From Perkinsus olseni (Eukaryota; Perkinsozoa; Perkinsida; Perkinsidae): a stretch of DNA of 64,000 bases. A program made the translations under genes and the position numbers. Of this stretch, positions 40,245-59,996 are shown in pieces (the stretch's first letter is position 1; each line of letters opens with the position of its first letter). Under the pieces are notes generated by a model. It saw only the letters and a list, made by a program, of their open reading frames with translations. It had not been told where the DNA came from and searched no databases. The DNA is taken from NCBI GenBank assembly GCA_013115135.1, contig JABANP010000105.1, forward strand, positions 1-64,000, written 5' to 3'.

Positions 40245-41573
40245 GGAGTGTCGATAAAATGAACGGAGTGAGGCTGAAGGGTCTTGTCTTTGACCGAGGG
40301 GCGTGGTTGCGCACAGAAGGCAGAGGGAACTCACCACGGAAAAGACCGTTCGCTCGAAGCGCAGTGGAAACGGGTTGGAAAGCCAACATCGGTCGGGCGA
40401 GTGGTTCGCTTGTACTTCGTGAGTACTATTCAGCTGGGCGGGGAAAGTCTCTCACTGGTGGTGCCTCTTCCGTGGTCATAAAGAACATATACCGCAAATC
40501 GCCCATTTGTCTTTTATCCTCTTTTTCCGAGTATGATTCTTCCATATGTCGTGGCGTGAAAGACAGCAACATCGTTTCCTGTTGCTCGCATGCAGGAGAA
40601 CGGAATCTTCCCGACAAATCTCGCCAAGATAAGCATGCAAGGTTCCAACCCTAACCAGCTCATCAACATCACTCAATCGAATTTCTTGGTTGAAAGAGCA
40701 TGTTGTGGTTCGTAGAACAGACCCCGACTCTGAGTACCACTAGCCCCAAACCAGGCTGATACGTTCCCTCTATGTTTACACATTTCATTGTTGTAGTTGT
40801 CGGTTCAGTTCACCTCGTTGAACTACTAGTAGCAGTCTACTATAGAGGAGGGACTAGGAGCTAGGTAAGTTGATGCGATTGTGTGGGCACACAATCCACT
40901 TGTCCCCTAGCGCTAGTAGTATTTGTGGGATCAGGCTCTTATCAGTATCGCTCATGTCGAGTTCGGGTGATAACAGTTGAAACTCGCTTAACATTGGGAA
41001 GAGAGCTCGTGTCGCGAATCGAACAGCCGGGGAGAAGGCACTCCTGCCTGGCGACCCCCAACGTTACGATCGATTCGAGACCGAGCTCAACTGCCCAATC
41101 CCCATCACTGCTCTACCATCATGAAGGTGATAGAGCACTCGACGATTGACGGCGGACTTTTCCTTGGGAGCTATGAGACATTTTCCCCTCCTATTTTTCG
41201 TCTTTCCGTGGGAAAAAATTGAAGGAGTTGTTGAGTATTTTTCTTAACATTATCCACCCTATCTGTTCCACCTCCCCAACTAGAGCGACAAGAATCAAGT
41301 TAACTGAAGTAACACGAGAGTGGTAGAGCACAGGTCAGCAACATCAGTCATGGAAGATGTTTCATTGCGAGCTAAGAGTCATGACATGACGCGAAGGGAA
41401 ATTCTAAGTGAGACAGTTTATCAGCCTGTGAATGACTCCCGAACTGAGGTCATGGTAGGCACCCGAGTGAGCTGGCGACTGAATAAGTTCGCGACGTTGA
41501 ACTACAGATCACACACATGAGCATAACAGCGAGTACCGAACATCATCCGAGCGCTGTTGGAGGTACAGTAGCA
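40245..41573. other. Gap between secreted-family genes
   Basis: No exon is supported. 40863-40945 is a reverse copy of repeat H. The remainder shows no RNA gene or known repeat. Confidence 0.45.
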
Positions 41574-42457
41574 TTAATAAGTTCTCAGATACCAGCAGAA
41601 GTAATCGTGAACGCGCAATCGACCGTTTTCTTGCAGCCACTCGTCGGGTATGATTGTCACCAGCCGAGAAGTCGCTTCTCTGCAGTCCAGCACGGTTCCT
41701 AAGAACCCCTTTACCTTCTGATCCTTACCGGTGTGGCTCCTGATGATAAAAAGATATCATTTCTTGCGGGACCCACGACAATCGACCTACCACTGGAAAA
41801 CTTCGCCATCACATTCGATAGAAACAATCGATATTTTCCCCACTGTGTGATCGCGGATGAGGAATCTCACATCCCCGTCCGCGTCATTAACCGTGCACAC
41901 TTCCGCCTGAGGGACACAGACTGTCAGAGGAGATATCACGGCAGCTCACCTCCAACTCAAGGCGAGGCTGGGAGCCTTGAGCGAGCCGCAGGCCAGCTAG
42001 GCTCGTCCTGGTCTGCAGCCAGCGAAAGTACCGGTGCATCATAGGCTGCCCGCTTTGACGTAAAATATCTTCCTGTACGAAAACCTTAAGCATGCGAGGA
42101 ATCGCTTCACTGCAGTCGAGCACGACCCCCAGGTCAGTCGCGAGTTTGTCAGCCTTCCCGTTTGACAGTATCCCAGAACCATCTCTGAGAATAAAGAAGC
42201 CTTCTCTACCCGTCACCATAGCCGTTGCCCTACCCTCTTATCGCCTCGCCATCACATTCGATGTACTTTAACGAGATCTTTCCGAGTGAATGATCGCGAA
42301 TGGCGAACTCAATAACACCGCTCTCCGTGTAGATACCGCAGACCTCGTCCCCGTCATAGTTGTCTGGCGCCGCCGGCTTCGCCTGTGCAGGCCGTAGCGG
42401 GTGTAGAAGTATCAGGCCGAGAGTAGCCAGTACTCTCATGAACGTTTCACGATGCAT
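41574..42457 (-). CDS. Secreted two-repeat protein, family member 2
   Basis: ATG at 42457 (MHRETFMRVLATLGLILLHP, then LRPAQA, a clear signal peptide with a likely cleavage after AQA). The first domain has VCGIYTESGVIEFAIRDHSL, ISLKYIECDGEAIRG and, after an intron, LRDGSGILSNGKADKL with MMHRYFRWL. The second domain starts after CCCTCAG near 41912 with AEVCTVNDADGDVRFLIRDH, ISIVSIECDGEVF, a diverged linker, VLDCREATSRLVTIIPDEWL and YFCWYLRTY, with TAA at 41574. The DGSG-x-LSNG part of domain 2 is lost or altered. Confidence 0.72.
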
Positions 42458-43118
42458 GGTAAGGTCACGAGGGCGAACTGAAACCTGCGCGAATTCGACC
42501 TCTTGGGGAGGGGAGAATTCCAGGAAAAATACCGGGCCCGAATGACAGCGATGTCTCCCGCTTTCGGAAACGGATACCGCTCGAAAGAATGTCTTCCTCG
42601 TACTCTAATCCGGGTTTGCGGGAAGAGGTTAGCTTGACGGCGCTAGGCGATTGCACACCCTAATGACTCGTATACTGAATAGAGGTTTCCTCTAAGGCTC
42701 AGAGGACCTGCGCGGTTCTTACACAATACCCAAATAAAGAAAAAGTCAATAGCATGTAAACAGATCAGCAGTAAATCATTCAAGCCAAGCAGAAGACAAT
42801 CTCACAAAGAGTGGTGAGCGCGCCTGCGACCAACAACACATACCCGGTCCAACGGCATTGTAACTCAAGCCTTGCTCCTAATGGAAGGACCCTGAGCTTC
42901 TCGATGGTTAAATTTCTGAGGTCCTCGGTCCTTTCGGAAAGGACCTTTCTTCAAAGTGCACTGAAACTGTATTTCCAAGTCTCTGAAGGTGATTGAAATG
43001 GCACAGATGGGGTACTAGGTTAACTCAACAACATTGCCCTGAACACCATAAACAACATCTCAAAAAGTCATGGCAGCTGTACTCATGTTAGGGCATGTAA
43101 CTTAGAAGTCAACGCCTA
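42458..43118. other. Gap between secreted-family genes
   Basis: No exon is supported. 42927-42945 is a perfect small hairpin (GGTCCTTTC G GAAAGGACC). Nothing else recognised. Confidence 0.45.
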
Positions 43119-43628
43119 GCCTCGGGGGGTGCCAAGAAATTGCACATCTTGAGGTGCGAAAAATCACTATCGAACGTCTGCCCATAGCGGCCCCTCCTCG
43201 GTTGGAAGGCTTCATTCAATCTATCTGTCGCCTCATCGCAGTTCACTAATGGACCCAGACGAAGCCCTGTGAGTTCATCATTCCTACCGTTCGACAGAAT
43301 ACCAGAGCCATCCCTAAGGCAGAATGAGGCTCTGAGGCGTCAGACCTGCTAGCGTCTTACCCTGTCAGACGAGTGCCGCGGCACTTGATGTAAACTGTGG
43401 AGACTCTCCCGCGATCGGCGTCTTCAATGGCGAATTCGATGCGCTGCTCTCCGGTGCCCAGGGTACAGGTTTCCTGACACACAGCGACTAGAACAGACAG
43501 AAGGGTTGAAAAGGGTCGACCTTTCTCTGAGTGTTTGGCTGAGCTGATGCAGCGTGGGCAAGGCCTCTCAGGTCGGACAACAGCACCATCCCTAGAGTGA
43601 TGACACAGATCAGAGCCGCAGAGTGCAT
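43119..43628 (-). CDS. Secreted single-repeat protein, family member 3
   Basis: ATG at 43628 gives MHSAALICVITLGMVLLSDL then RGLAHA, a signal peptide. After an intron (GTCGACCC...GTGTCAG) the domain reads ETCTLGTGEQRIEFAIEDAD, VSTVYIKCRGTRLTG and, after a second intron, DGSGILSNGRNDELTG with VNCDEATDRL and LKMCNFL in place of the usual YLCW ending. Only one domain is present. It is the most diverged member. The stop is at 43119. Confidence 0.68.
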
Positions 43629-43817
43629 GTTGAGAACGAAACTAGGACTGGAAGCTATGAGCACTGAAAACCACTCAATTAGAAGGCGGCTATGCCCGGA
43701 AAAACGACAGCCGCGCGAGAATCAGCAGCTTCTCACGCCTCGGAAAGAAGTATCTTCCGAGCACTAATAGCGGCGCAGGAAAATCTTGTTGATCTCTTTC
43801 AGACTAAAACCGATGCG

Positions 43818-43950
43818 TGTGTCAGAGTTGATAGTCCAACGCTTACGGTTCCGGCTTAGTTAGACTCTTGCCGATGAGCTGAGTCGGGGCCTCTCTGTAG
43901 CGTTGACATGCAATGCGATCAGGCAGATCGTCAAGCTTTCCTCCGGGGTA
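43818..43950 (-). repeat. Dispersed element E, partial reverse copy
   Basis: AGTCCAACGCTTACGGTTCC then GGCTTAGTTAGACTCTTGCC and TGTAGCGTTGACATGCAATG is the reverse of the right half of element E. A second reverse copy with the same start is at 44474-44600. Confidence 0.85.
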
Positions 43951-44608
43951 GAATATACCCGGTACATTCAACCAGAGAGGGCATTCAACTGAAAGTTTCA
44001 CTTAACATATTCATTATTCATTTCACACAACTTATACTCATTGAACTTTCAGCTTATATTATTTGCGGTTTCCGGGAAACCGTTTCCCAGACTAACTGCT
44101 GGTAACACGGTGACTCAACTCGACAAACCAAGAATCCGGCCCAGATTCTGCGACCCACAACTCATGCTCTCATCTCATGCGCGAGACTTATGAGTTCGAC
44201 CTCTTACGACTCGCATGACGCGAGCCTAGGGCGCCAGATTTCGCGCAGCCATCGCGCAGCTCTGGCTGATTGATTTAGGTTGCTCAAGAGAATAAATTCC
44301 CTGACTCACGCGAGATAGATGGCTCGGGCCGTGTGTCGACACCGGTACTTGATTGACGTGCACACTCAGCGCCGAGGGACACCGAGAATGCCCCAAAGAT
44401 GAATACTCACAGATTTACCGTGAAGGTCCAGCCCTTTCTGGTAACGAAAATCTATATTATCAAAGTTCTAACGAGGTGTGTGTGAGTTTATGGTCCAACG
44501 CTTACGGTTCCGGCTTAGTTAGACTCTTGCCGATGTGCACAGTTAGGGGACTTTCTGTAGCATTGACATGCGGTGCAATCAGATAGATTCTATCTGATTT
44601 TTTTTTTG

Positions 44609-44719
44609 CTTCCGGCCAGGTGTGTGATCATCCGATCAGTAGTCCAGGGCTGTAGTCCAGCCGACCACAGGTCGCATTGACCATTGTGGTCACCGACGGT
44701 TAGTCCGGTTTTTGCCAAC
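44609..44719 (+). repeat. Dispersed repeat J, copy 1
   Basis: Shares CCAGCCGACCACAGGTCGCA, TTGACC and GTGGTCACCGA with 48952-49062, in the same orientation and with the same spacing. Confidence 0.8.
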
Positions 44720-45346
44720 CCTGTCGTGAGACAGTGTTACGGCCGAGACATTGAATTCGAATATTCTCTTATTTTCGGCAATCGGATAATCTATGACTAA
44801 TATCATCAACAACTTCACTATCGTTCACCACCAATATCAGATTCAACTGCAAGCGATAAGGCGGCGGTTTGTACGAATAGAATCTCCATGAAAACTCGTG
44901 ATACCCCTATGAGTTTGCTCCCATGATTCGCGATTCCAGTAACATTGCTACCAGGAATTGCCACAAGCGTCCTTTTTTCTACCCATTGCTTGATGGGAAG
45001 AGCCCCGAAAAGGAAAGAATTTGTTCCCAAATATGCAACCCTACGTACGTTAACCTCAACCTTACGGTAAGGCTAATAATAAGTTGTGAGCCTACTGCGC
45101 AACGCTGTCATTAACAGCTAGAAAACGTATTTTAATTCAACTACTCACGAGTTGCCACCTGTCGATCCTCTTCGGTTTTCCGCTTCTCCAAAGCGACCTC
45201 GAATTTCTCGAAAGCCTCGGCTTCCTAAACCACGACGTGCAGGATGCATGAAAAAACCAAGCACATCATAGCCGTCTCAGTCGTAGTGTGTTCAGCCAGG
45301 GTCTGCATGATGGACGAGCATTGTCTACATAACACAGTAGAGCTGC

Positions 45347-45490
45347 GCTCATACTAGCTTTGCATTATTAATTTATTCTCTCAATTATTCCGCCTTTCTA
45401 TCTCGTTCACTATGAGCCCAATCTACCTATGCTGCGTTCTACAACTACACCTACTGCAACGAGATAGTGCAGACGCATTAATGTGAGCGT
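45347..45490 (+). repeat. Dispersed repeat K, copy 2
   Basis: Second copy of the unit at 17148-17285, in opposite orientation: CTCATACTAGCTTTGCATTA, CTATCTCGTTCACTATGAGC, CCAATCTACCTATG. Confidence 0.75.
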
Positions 45491-45517
45491 GAAAACTTTC
45501 GAAGATGCTCGACGACC

Positions 45518-47674
45518 TCATCGATGATTCACATGACCCTTCGGGGGCATCGGCAAACCTACTTCCCAGAATGAGTCTCTGTCCCAGAGAAAAACCATCA
45601 TCGTCATCAAACTCGAGTCACCCAGAGTCACCTCGTCGCTCCAGCCATGTTCAACTTCCGAGCTACTGCTGATCGAAGGATTCCCATGCGAGCCTCCGAT
45701 GAGGTCTTCCCCAGCTACCGATGGTAAGAACGGCGCTCTGAGGTGAGCGTTCTGCAATCGACAGCAGCGAGATGTCCTACAGCTCACAAGTTTCCGACTG
45801 CCCGTCACTCTGGACCACAATTTCCCTCGAACTCCCGTAAAGATCGGTGCTTTCTTGGCGAGCATTGCCACAGTCAATGCGCGAGAGAATGCTCATGATG
45901 ATATCGTTATTCGCCCGGACGCTAGTCGAGGTCCGCAGACCTTCGTGTGTCTCGAGGATGTTCGCGATGCCGACCAGTGTGTGGATGGCCGATCGCTGCA
46001 GGGCGAGTACCTCAGCATAAAAACACTCAAGCCTGCAGTGTGTGAATGAACCTTCCGTTATGGAAGTTGCCACCACCTCTCACGTGCCAACATCAGAAAC
46101 ACACAACCCCTGGAATCATCAGTTCATCTTGAGGCTAGTAAATGCCGTTCTCAGTGTAGTTGAGGATAGAATCTATCCTCAACTACAGGAGAATCTGATT
46201 CTCAGGATTCCTCTAATCATACGGTCTCAAGTGGTAAACAGGCGTCCACGCCGATTCTTGGATTTTGCGCTGCATGGACACGAGTTTGGAGTCTCAGCTC
46301 AGGGTTTGACGCATCATCGTTGTTGAAACTGCAACCGCAAGATCTCGACTAACGATAAATTTCTCAAGTCCCAATGGTTAAGAAATGCTCCACGAGAGTA
46401 TCCGCATCAGCCCAATCGAAGCTTGCCTCTTCTAGTGGATGGTCGCAGTGGCTTCGTCCGTGGCTGTGGAGGGCGGGGTCGGCGATGAGACCGTCAAGCT
46501 GGCTCATCAGCTGCCTGGCCCTGAGAACACTTGGTGGTGGGGAAGCTGCCTTCACGGAGGTCGATGATAGGGACATTCCGGAATGTGGATTCTCCTAGCA
46601 TCAACCTTGGATATCAAAAGATACCCCAGAGGTAACGATGGCATTGGTTCTAAGACTTGATATTTAAGCAGAATAACCCGGACCATCGCCTGCCTGACGA
46701 GCAACCGCCGTTTGATGCAAACCGTCTCAACGCGACAAATTGTCGCCGACAATCCCTCAACATTCATCTCACAATCATCAGCTTGCTAGAGTTCAGAATC
46801 CACATAAATACTGGGCGGGCCCGGCAGCTGCTTCTTCCCTGTTTGCGCTTCCTAGCACTTCACCCTCGCCTCATGCCCTCCAAGATTTCCCTACAAAGAT
46901 ACGATCTCATGCCATATAGATGTATTCGTCTCGCGGATCGGATGCGAAATCAGCTTCTCCGGAAAGTGACCAGAATAAGCGTACCGCCCTCCGCACTCAA
47001 AAACTCAAGTACGGCGTGCGACAGAAAAACAGGGGCAATCGTACATCAATATTTTACGTTTCACTCGCTGTCATCTTCTAGCGTAGTGGGAGTAACTCGT
47101 TGCTTCACCGCACGTTTTTCCTCAGTGGACTCATCCCCAACCGAATCATCAGGGCTCGTCGAAGACGGTGTTTCATCAGCTGGAGTGCTCGGGTGCTCCC
47201 GATGCTCGCCACGTTGAGCCAGCAACCTTGTCTCGAGATTCTTCCACCTCGTCTGAGGAGAGCAAGGACGCCATTACCGCAAAACCGGTTTGCTCCGGCT
47301 CAGTTAGGAGGTCTCTGTAGCGATCGACGCGCTGCTTGACAAAATGCCGTATTAACAATCTGTCGGAAGAGTTCGGAAGAACACTCGTGAATCCTAGGTG
47401 TCGTATCAAAAACAGTCCCGGTTCTCGAAAGAGACGTCCTCAACCCCATCAGAGTGGTTACCCTAATTTCATTGCAAGTGAGCTCCTTCCAAAGCAGGAT
47501 GCTCTTGCCCCCGCCTCGAGTGGCGACAAGCCCCCCTGCACAGCCGGTGAGCTCATCGACGTCCTCAGGGTTGCACACGTCCTCGCTCGCCTCGGCGGAC
47601 TCCCGTTCATCTTCATCGTCTGGCGTCTGATGAAACAACATGGACGGAGCTGCCAAATTCGTAGAAGACGCCAT
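45518..47674 (-). CDS. Unrecognised multi-exon gene
   Basis: ATG at 47674 gives MASSTNLAAPSMLFHQTPDD, then an acidic run EDERESAEASEDVCNPEDVD. Further likely exons are FVKQRVDRYRDLLTEPEQTG then FAVMASLLSSDEVEESRDK (about 47345-47230), ETPSSTSPDDSVGDESTEEK (about 47190), SVLRARQLMSQLDGLIADPA (about 46530), VLALQRSAIHTLVGIANILE (about 46010-45940) and a Ser-rich end near 45650. The last frame stops at 45518. No family was recognised. Splice joins are not all certain, and the gene may be shorter. Confidence 0.4.
46156..46186. other. Perfect hairpin
   Basis: Arms GTAGTTGAGGATAG and CTATCCTCAACTAC (14 of 14 pairs) around the loop AAT, flanked on both sides by TTCTCAG. Lies in an intron or spacer of the minus-strand gene. 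Confidence 0.85.
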
Positions 47675-47770
47675 CGTATTACACGAAGAGAATAAATTCC
47701 GTGCGCACCATTCACAGTCGACGCGCTCAGGGCTATGAAAAAAGGACTACCGATATGACAATGATACAGA

Positions 47771-56134
<8,364 letters not shown>

Positions 56135-57504
56135 TCTTGCTCTTATCTCTCTGCGACATCTTCTTGCTTTTGGTAGATCTCTCTATCACGCTCGGCGGAA
56201 GATGCCAACTGATTATAAAGAATTTGCACGCATGCGCATGTGCACGCGTGCAAACCTGTTTTCCTCTAGTCGAACGATCGGCAAAGTCTTCATTATCATA
56301 TCCCTTCTCAACTTCCTCTGGGCCTCCAGCACCCGACTCAACTATCAAAAAAATAATTGCGGATCATAAAAAATTTACGGAAAAATTTCGGGAAAAATCT
56401 GAAAAATCTGTCCCTATCAAAACTAGCTCGAACAATTCAACCGGCCGTTTCGCCTTGACGGAAGACGTCCCCTCCTAAAAAAAGAAAAATCGGAAAAGAT
56501 CGTAATTTTTCCGGGAAAAAATGCGAAAATAGATTTCTACAGAACCAACATGAACGATTAATCTGGCCGGTTCACCTTAACAGGAGAAGTCTCATCTGTC
56601 TCGGGAAGCGTCGGCTCGTTTTCGCAACCCGTGTGCTGCATCTCCGCGAAGGTTCGTTTCCTTCTCTTCTCATTTATCCACCAAATTCGCCAGTCGCCCG
56701 GCATACCGCTCGACACTTTGACAGGTAGGTGCTGAAAAAGATATCTTCAGCTCTCGCCGAAGGTCAGCGTCAACCTAAGATTCTCTCTCCATAGTTCATA
56801 CAATCACGAACCCACCCACAAGAATATCCAGAAGGTCGAGCTTGCAAGATGCAAAATAGGTCAACTCCAAGCACACTTACGATCGATAAAGAGTCTCCTC
56901 CATTCGTAGGTACGATCATACCCCCACACATCTCTCCCGAACTACTCTTCATCGCATCAGTAGCGGAGCTCGGCGCCTTGTGCCTGCAAAGCCAGTCAGA
57001 AATTTTCTTTAAATTTTATGAAAATTTCCATTTTTCTCGGTGACCGCTTCTCTCTAATCGGCGGAAGCTTCTTTCGCACAAGGTACTGCCCTCCTTAACA
57101 AGAGCGCCATTTCAGTATGGACCCGGAGGGTAGGTTTTCACAAAGCGAAATGCAGCAAAACACGGCGATTCAGTGCCTACGCTTAGTTCTGTCTGCGTCG
57201 TTCGTTATAACAAGAAACGACAAGCCCCCGTAAGAATTCTTCCCCGTGCGTTCCAAGGATACTACATCAGCGCATTCTCCTTCCGCCGAGGCTGCATGGA
57301 ATCCCCTGTCTTCATAAACAGCTCAGCTTCGAGCTGCGCTTTGATCTCCATCTTTTCGCTCGCCGACAGGGCCGAGTCCGTCGGGACCGGATTGACGGTA
57401 GCTTCTCGAACCAACCTTATGTATCTAAAAAAACTTGCGCTTGATTTAAAATTTATTTTTTAATTCATCGCAGTGTATTCCAAATTAGTTTGGAGCACTG
57501 TACT

Positions 57505-57650
57505 CCCCACTTGAAAATGATTTTCATTTGGAAAATTTTTTGGCAAATTCCCCCCCTGAAAATGATTTTCATTTAAAAATTTCTTGGCAAAATCCCCCCT
57601 GAAAATGATTTTCATTTGGAAAATTTTTTGACAAAATCCCCCCCCAACAA
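57505..57650. repeat. 44-bp tandem repeat
   Basis: Three units begin TGAAAATGATTTTCATTT at 57512, 57557 and 57600, separated by TTTTTTGGCAAAATCCCCCC-type spacers. The core TGAAAATGATTTTCA is nearly palindromic. Confidence 0.85.
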
Positions 57651-58607
57651 GATTCGTGCGACTACCATCGAGGTTCACTCGTCCTCAAGAATCTGATCGA
57701 TTCTCCGAGGTTGAGCTTGCGCTCCACAGACGACAAAGATACTCTCCCTCCACCAGTATTACGACTCAATCTGCCTCTCCAGTCGCCTGAGCTCCGATCG
57801 TCCAAAAAGATTCTTCGACGGCGCATCGAAGCTAGCAGGATTCTGTTTCAAGTAATGAAGCATAACCAACAAGATGCGCATTCTCTTGTCCGTGATCTCA
57901 ACATTCTTCTCGGCGGCCTGAGACGACGGAGCGATGCAAAATATTAGCACCAATCGTGGAAAATTTTTTAAACTGGCATGGAAGACCGAAGCGCTACAAA
58001 ACATCACTAAAAAGTACCATGTACTGGTCGAAGAAATAAGGAACAACTCAGCCGAGGTTCGACCTCGTCATTACGGAGAAGGACAGTTTCAAGCCCAACG
58101 CCGTTCCCGGCTCAGTTGGACTGAAAAACCACGTAGACACCCTTGTGCATCGGCGCGCCCTCTTAGAGCGGAGAACTCTGGTCGATGCGCACAGGAAAAT
58201 TTCGGTCAAAAACCAGCAGAAGAAACAACCATCGCGTTAAACGAAATTAACCGCCCCAGAAAGTTTACCCAGTCTCGCGAAGGACGACGTTCCCAAAAAA
58301 TCCGCAAATTCCGAAATGAAGGAGTTAATTCTGACCCTCCCCACAGAAGGCAATCTCAAATCTCTTGATCTCCTTCTCGGCACGAAAGACGCGAAAATCA
58401 GGATGGGGAATTACGACTCCCTCGGACGAGCAAACTACCACCGAGCATGAAGGTGGCATTGCCCACTTTCCGGGAACTCCCAACAGCATTTTATTGGCGT
58501 CATATTCAGAACTAGACTCGCGATGCCACTGCCGCAGCGATCAATTCATCCTGTATAAAATCGTTGATCATAGCCGACTCAAAACTCGCTAGGGTTTTCT
58601 TGGAGGA

Positions 58608-58675
58608 GAAATCGATGAGCTGGGGATAGAACCCATGCCTCTCAATACCAAAACCTCTTCCGTCCCCAGCGTCTA
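58608..58675 (-). repeat. tRNA-like sequence, sister of 16680-16770
   Basis: On the plus strand it starts TTGGAGGAGAAATCGATGAG then CTGGGGATAGAACCCATG. The flank and the reversed T-arm GGGTTCTATCCCC match the unit at 16680, which supports a small tRNA-derived dispersed family. Confidence 0.6.
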
Positions 58676-59190
58676 TGGGATTTCTATGATTATGAAACTT
58701 TTAGGAAACTCGATATCTCCCGAAAATTCAGAAAATCTGATTTTTCCGTAAAAAATTAGAAACTTTTCATCCAATTGTAGTCTAAAATTTCGTAATTTTA
58801 CCAACCGCAATTTCCAGAAAATAAAATCCTTATCCCCAGTCCCCGCTACCACCTGTTTTATTATCCCGCAGATCTTGCTGTACTCGCCACGCTCGTCTGG
58901 AGCCACCGGTCCGTCATTTTCCGCAGTCGAGGTCATTGCACAGAGCAACTCGAAGACATCCTGCTCAAGGGAAATACCGAGAAGCGTCTCGAAAAGAGGC
59001 TGGTGTAGCCTTCTTGTTATATATGTTCTAGTCGGATGTATGGTATGAACCGGTCGAAACTGATGTCGACAGAGAAACTTATACATTGTGCTGTACATGG
59101 TGTAATCGCCACATCCCTCAGCTGCCGGGGCGGCAGGGCGGCTGCCACCTACACAGACCATCACAACATTATGAATAGTACTCACACTAG

Positions 59191-59996
59191 CAACACTGAC
59201 ACTTGCCCATTGACGTTATGATGTTTGTACGCAATAGCAGTATTATTATTATTAAGTATAACTATTTGTGCCGGACGCAGTGCGTCTCAATTTTTGCCGT
59301 TTGCATTGAATTGGTCCACATTCCAGAACCTCCTTGTCTTGAGTCGATCTGAAAATTGTCGCTTTCCTGTTATTTTGATAGTGATCATTGATAGTAAATT
59401 AAGACAACGAAGGTTTTCGTGTGGAATTTTTTCATCTTAGTCTTACTGAGATCAACTTGCGTGAACTCCACCCTTGTAAAGCAACCGAAACCGCAATAAT
59501 GAAATAGTTATTATCATTTTATAATCTACAAAGATAAACTAGAAAGTATGAGTAAGGGCATGGTGAACCAATTCACGAGTGCTTCGAAAGGTGACCGAGG
59601 GTAGCGCGGTTTATTGCGCTGTACGAAAGCACGGTTTGAAAAATGGAGGGCCTAGGGTTCGAACCGGCGACCTCAAAACTTACACAACACTTTAACTCGG
59701 TATTGAACTGCGAAAGTCATTTACGATGGTTCTTGAGATGCAACCGAAGTGGTAGTATCAGTACGTAATATGGAATTGCTGATTCCTAGCAACTTGCTAT
59801 CACCTTCAACAGAATTGTGTGCAACTGTGCTGTGTCGATCACCCCCTAAGGGAGATCGAGGTGGGCGAGCGCTCCTTACTTGTCTGTGACCGTCACAACC
59901 GTTCCGTCCGACAAGAAGCTATAGTTATTTTGGCCTATCGATCAAGTCCCCTGCACGTACGACATATTCTACCGGGATCAACAACGCAGATTCATC
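59191..59996. other. Leader of the retroelement and upstream gap
   Basis: No gene. A reversed T-arm (TAGGGTTCGAACCGGCGACC) is at 59650. A 5' long terminal repeat and primer-binding site are expected in this stretch, but without the 3' end of the element they cannot be delimited. Confidence 0.35.

Larger units (their letters stand above)
43629..45346. other. Repeat-rich gap
   Basis: No exon is supported. Holds reverse element E copies at 43818-43950 and 44474-44600 and repeat J at 44609-44719. 44720-45346 shows nothing recognised. Confidence 0.5.
56135..59190 (-). other. Unassigned minus-strand exons and repeats
   Basis: Likely coding pieces on the minus strand are AAEKNVEITDKRMRILLVML then HYLKQNPASF and LFGRSELRRLERQI (about 57910-57765), MINDFIQDELIAAAVASRV (about 58570-58510), FRVFRAEKEIKRFEI (about 58385) and SLEQDVFELLCAMTSTAEND (about 58975). 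They may be the N-terminus of the SNF2 protein or a separate gene; joins could not be resolved. Family-B pieces lie at about 56760-56800, 56825-56870 and 57700-57745. Confidence 0.35.
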
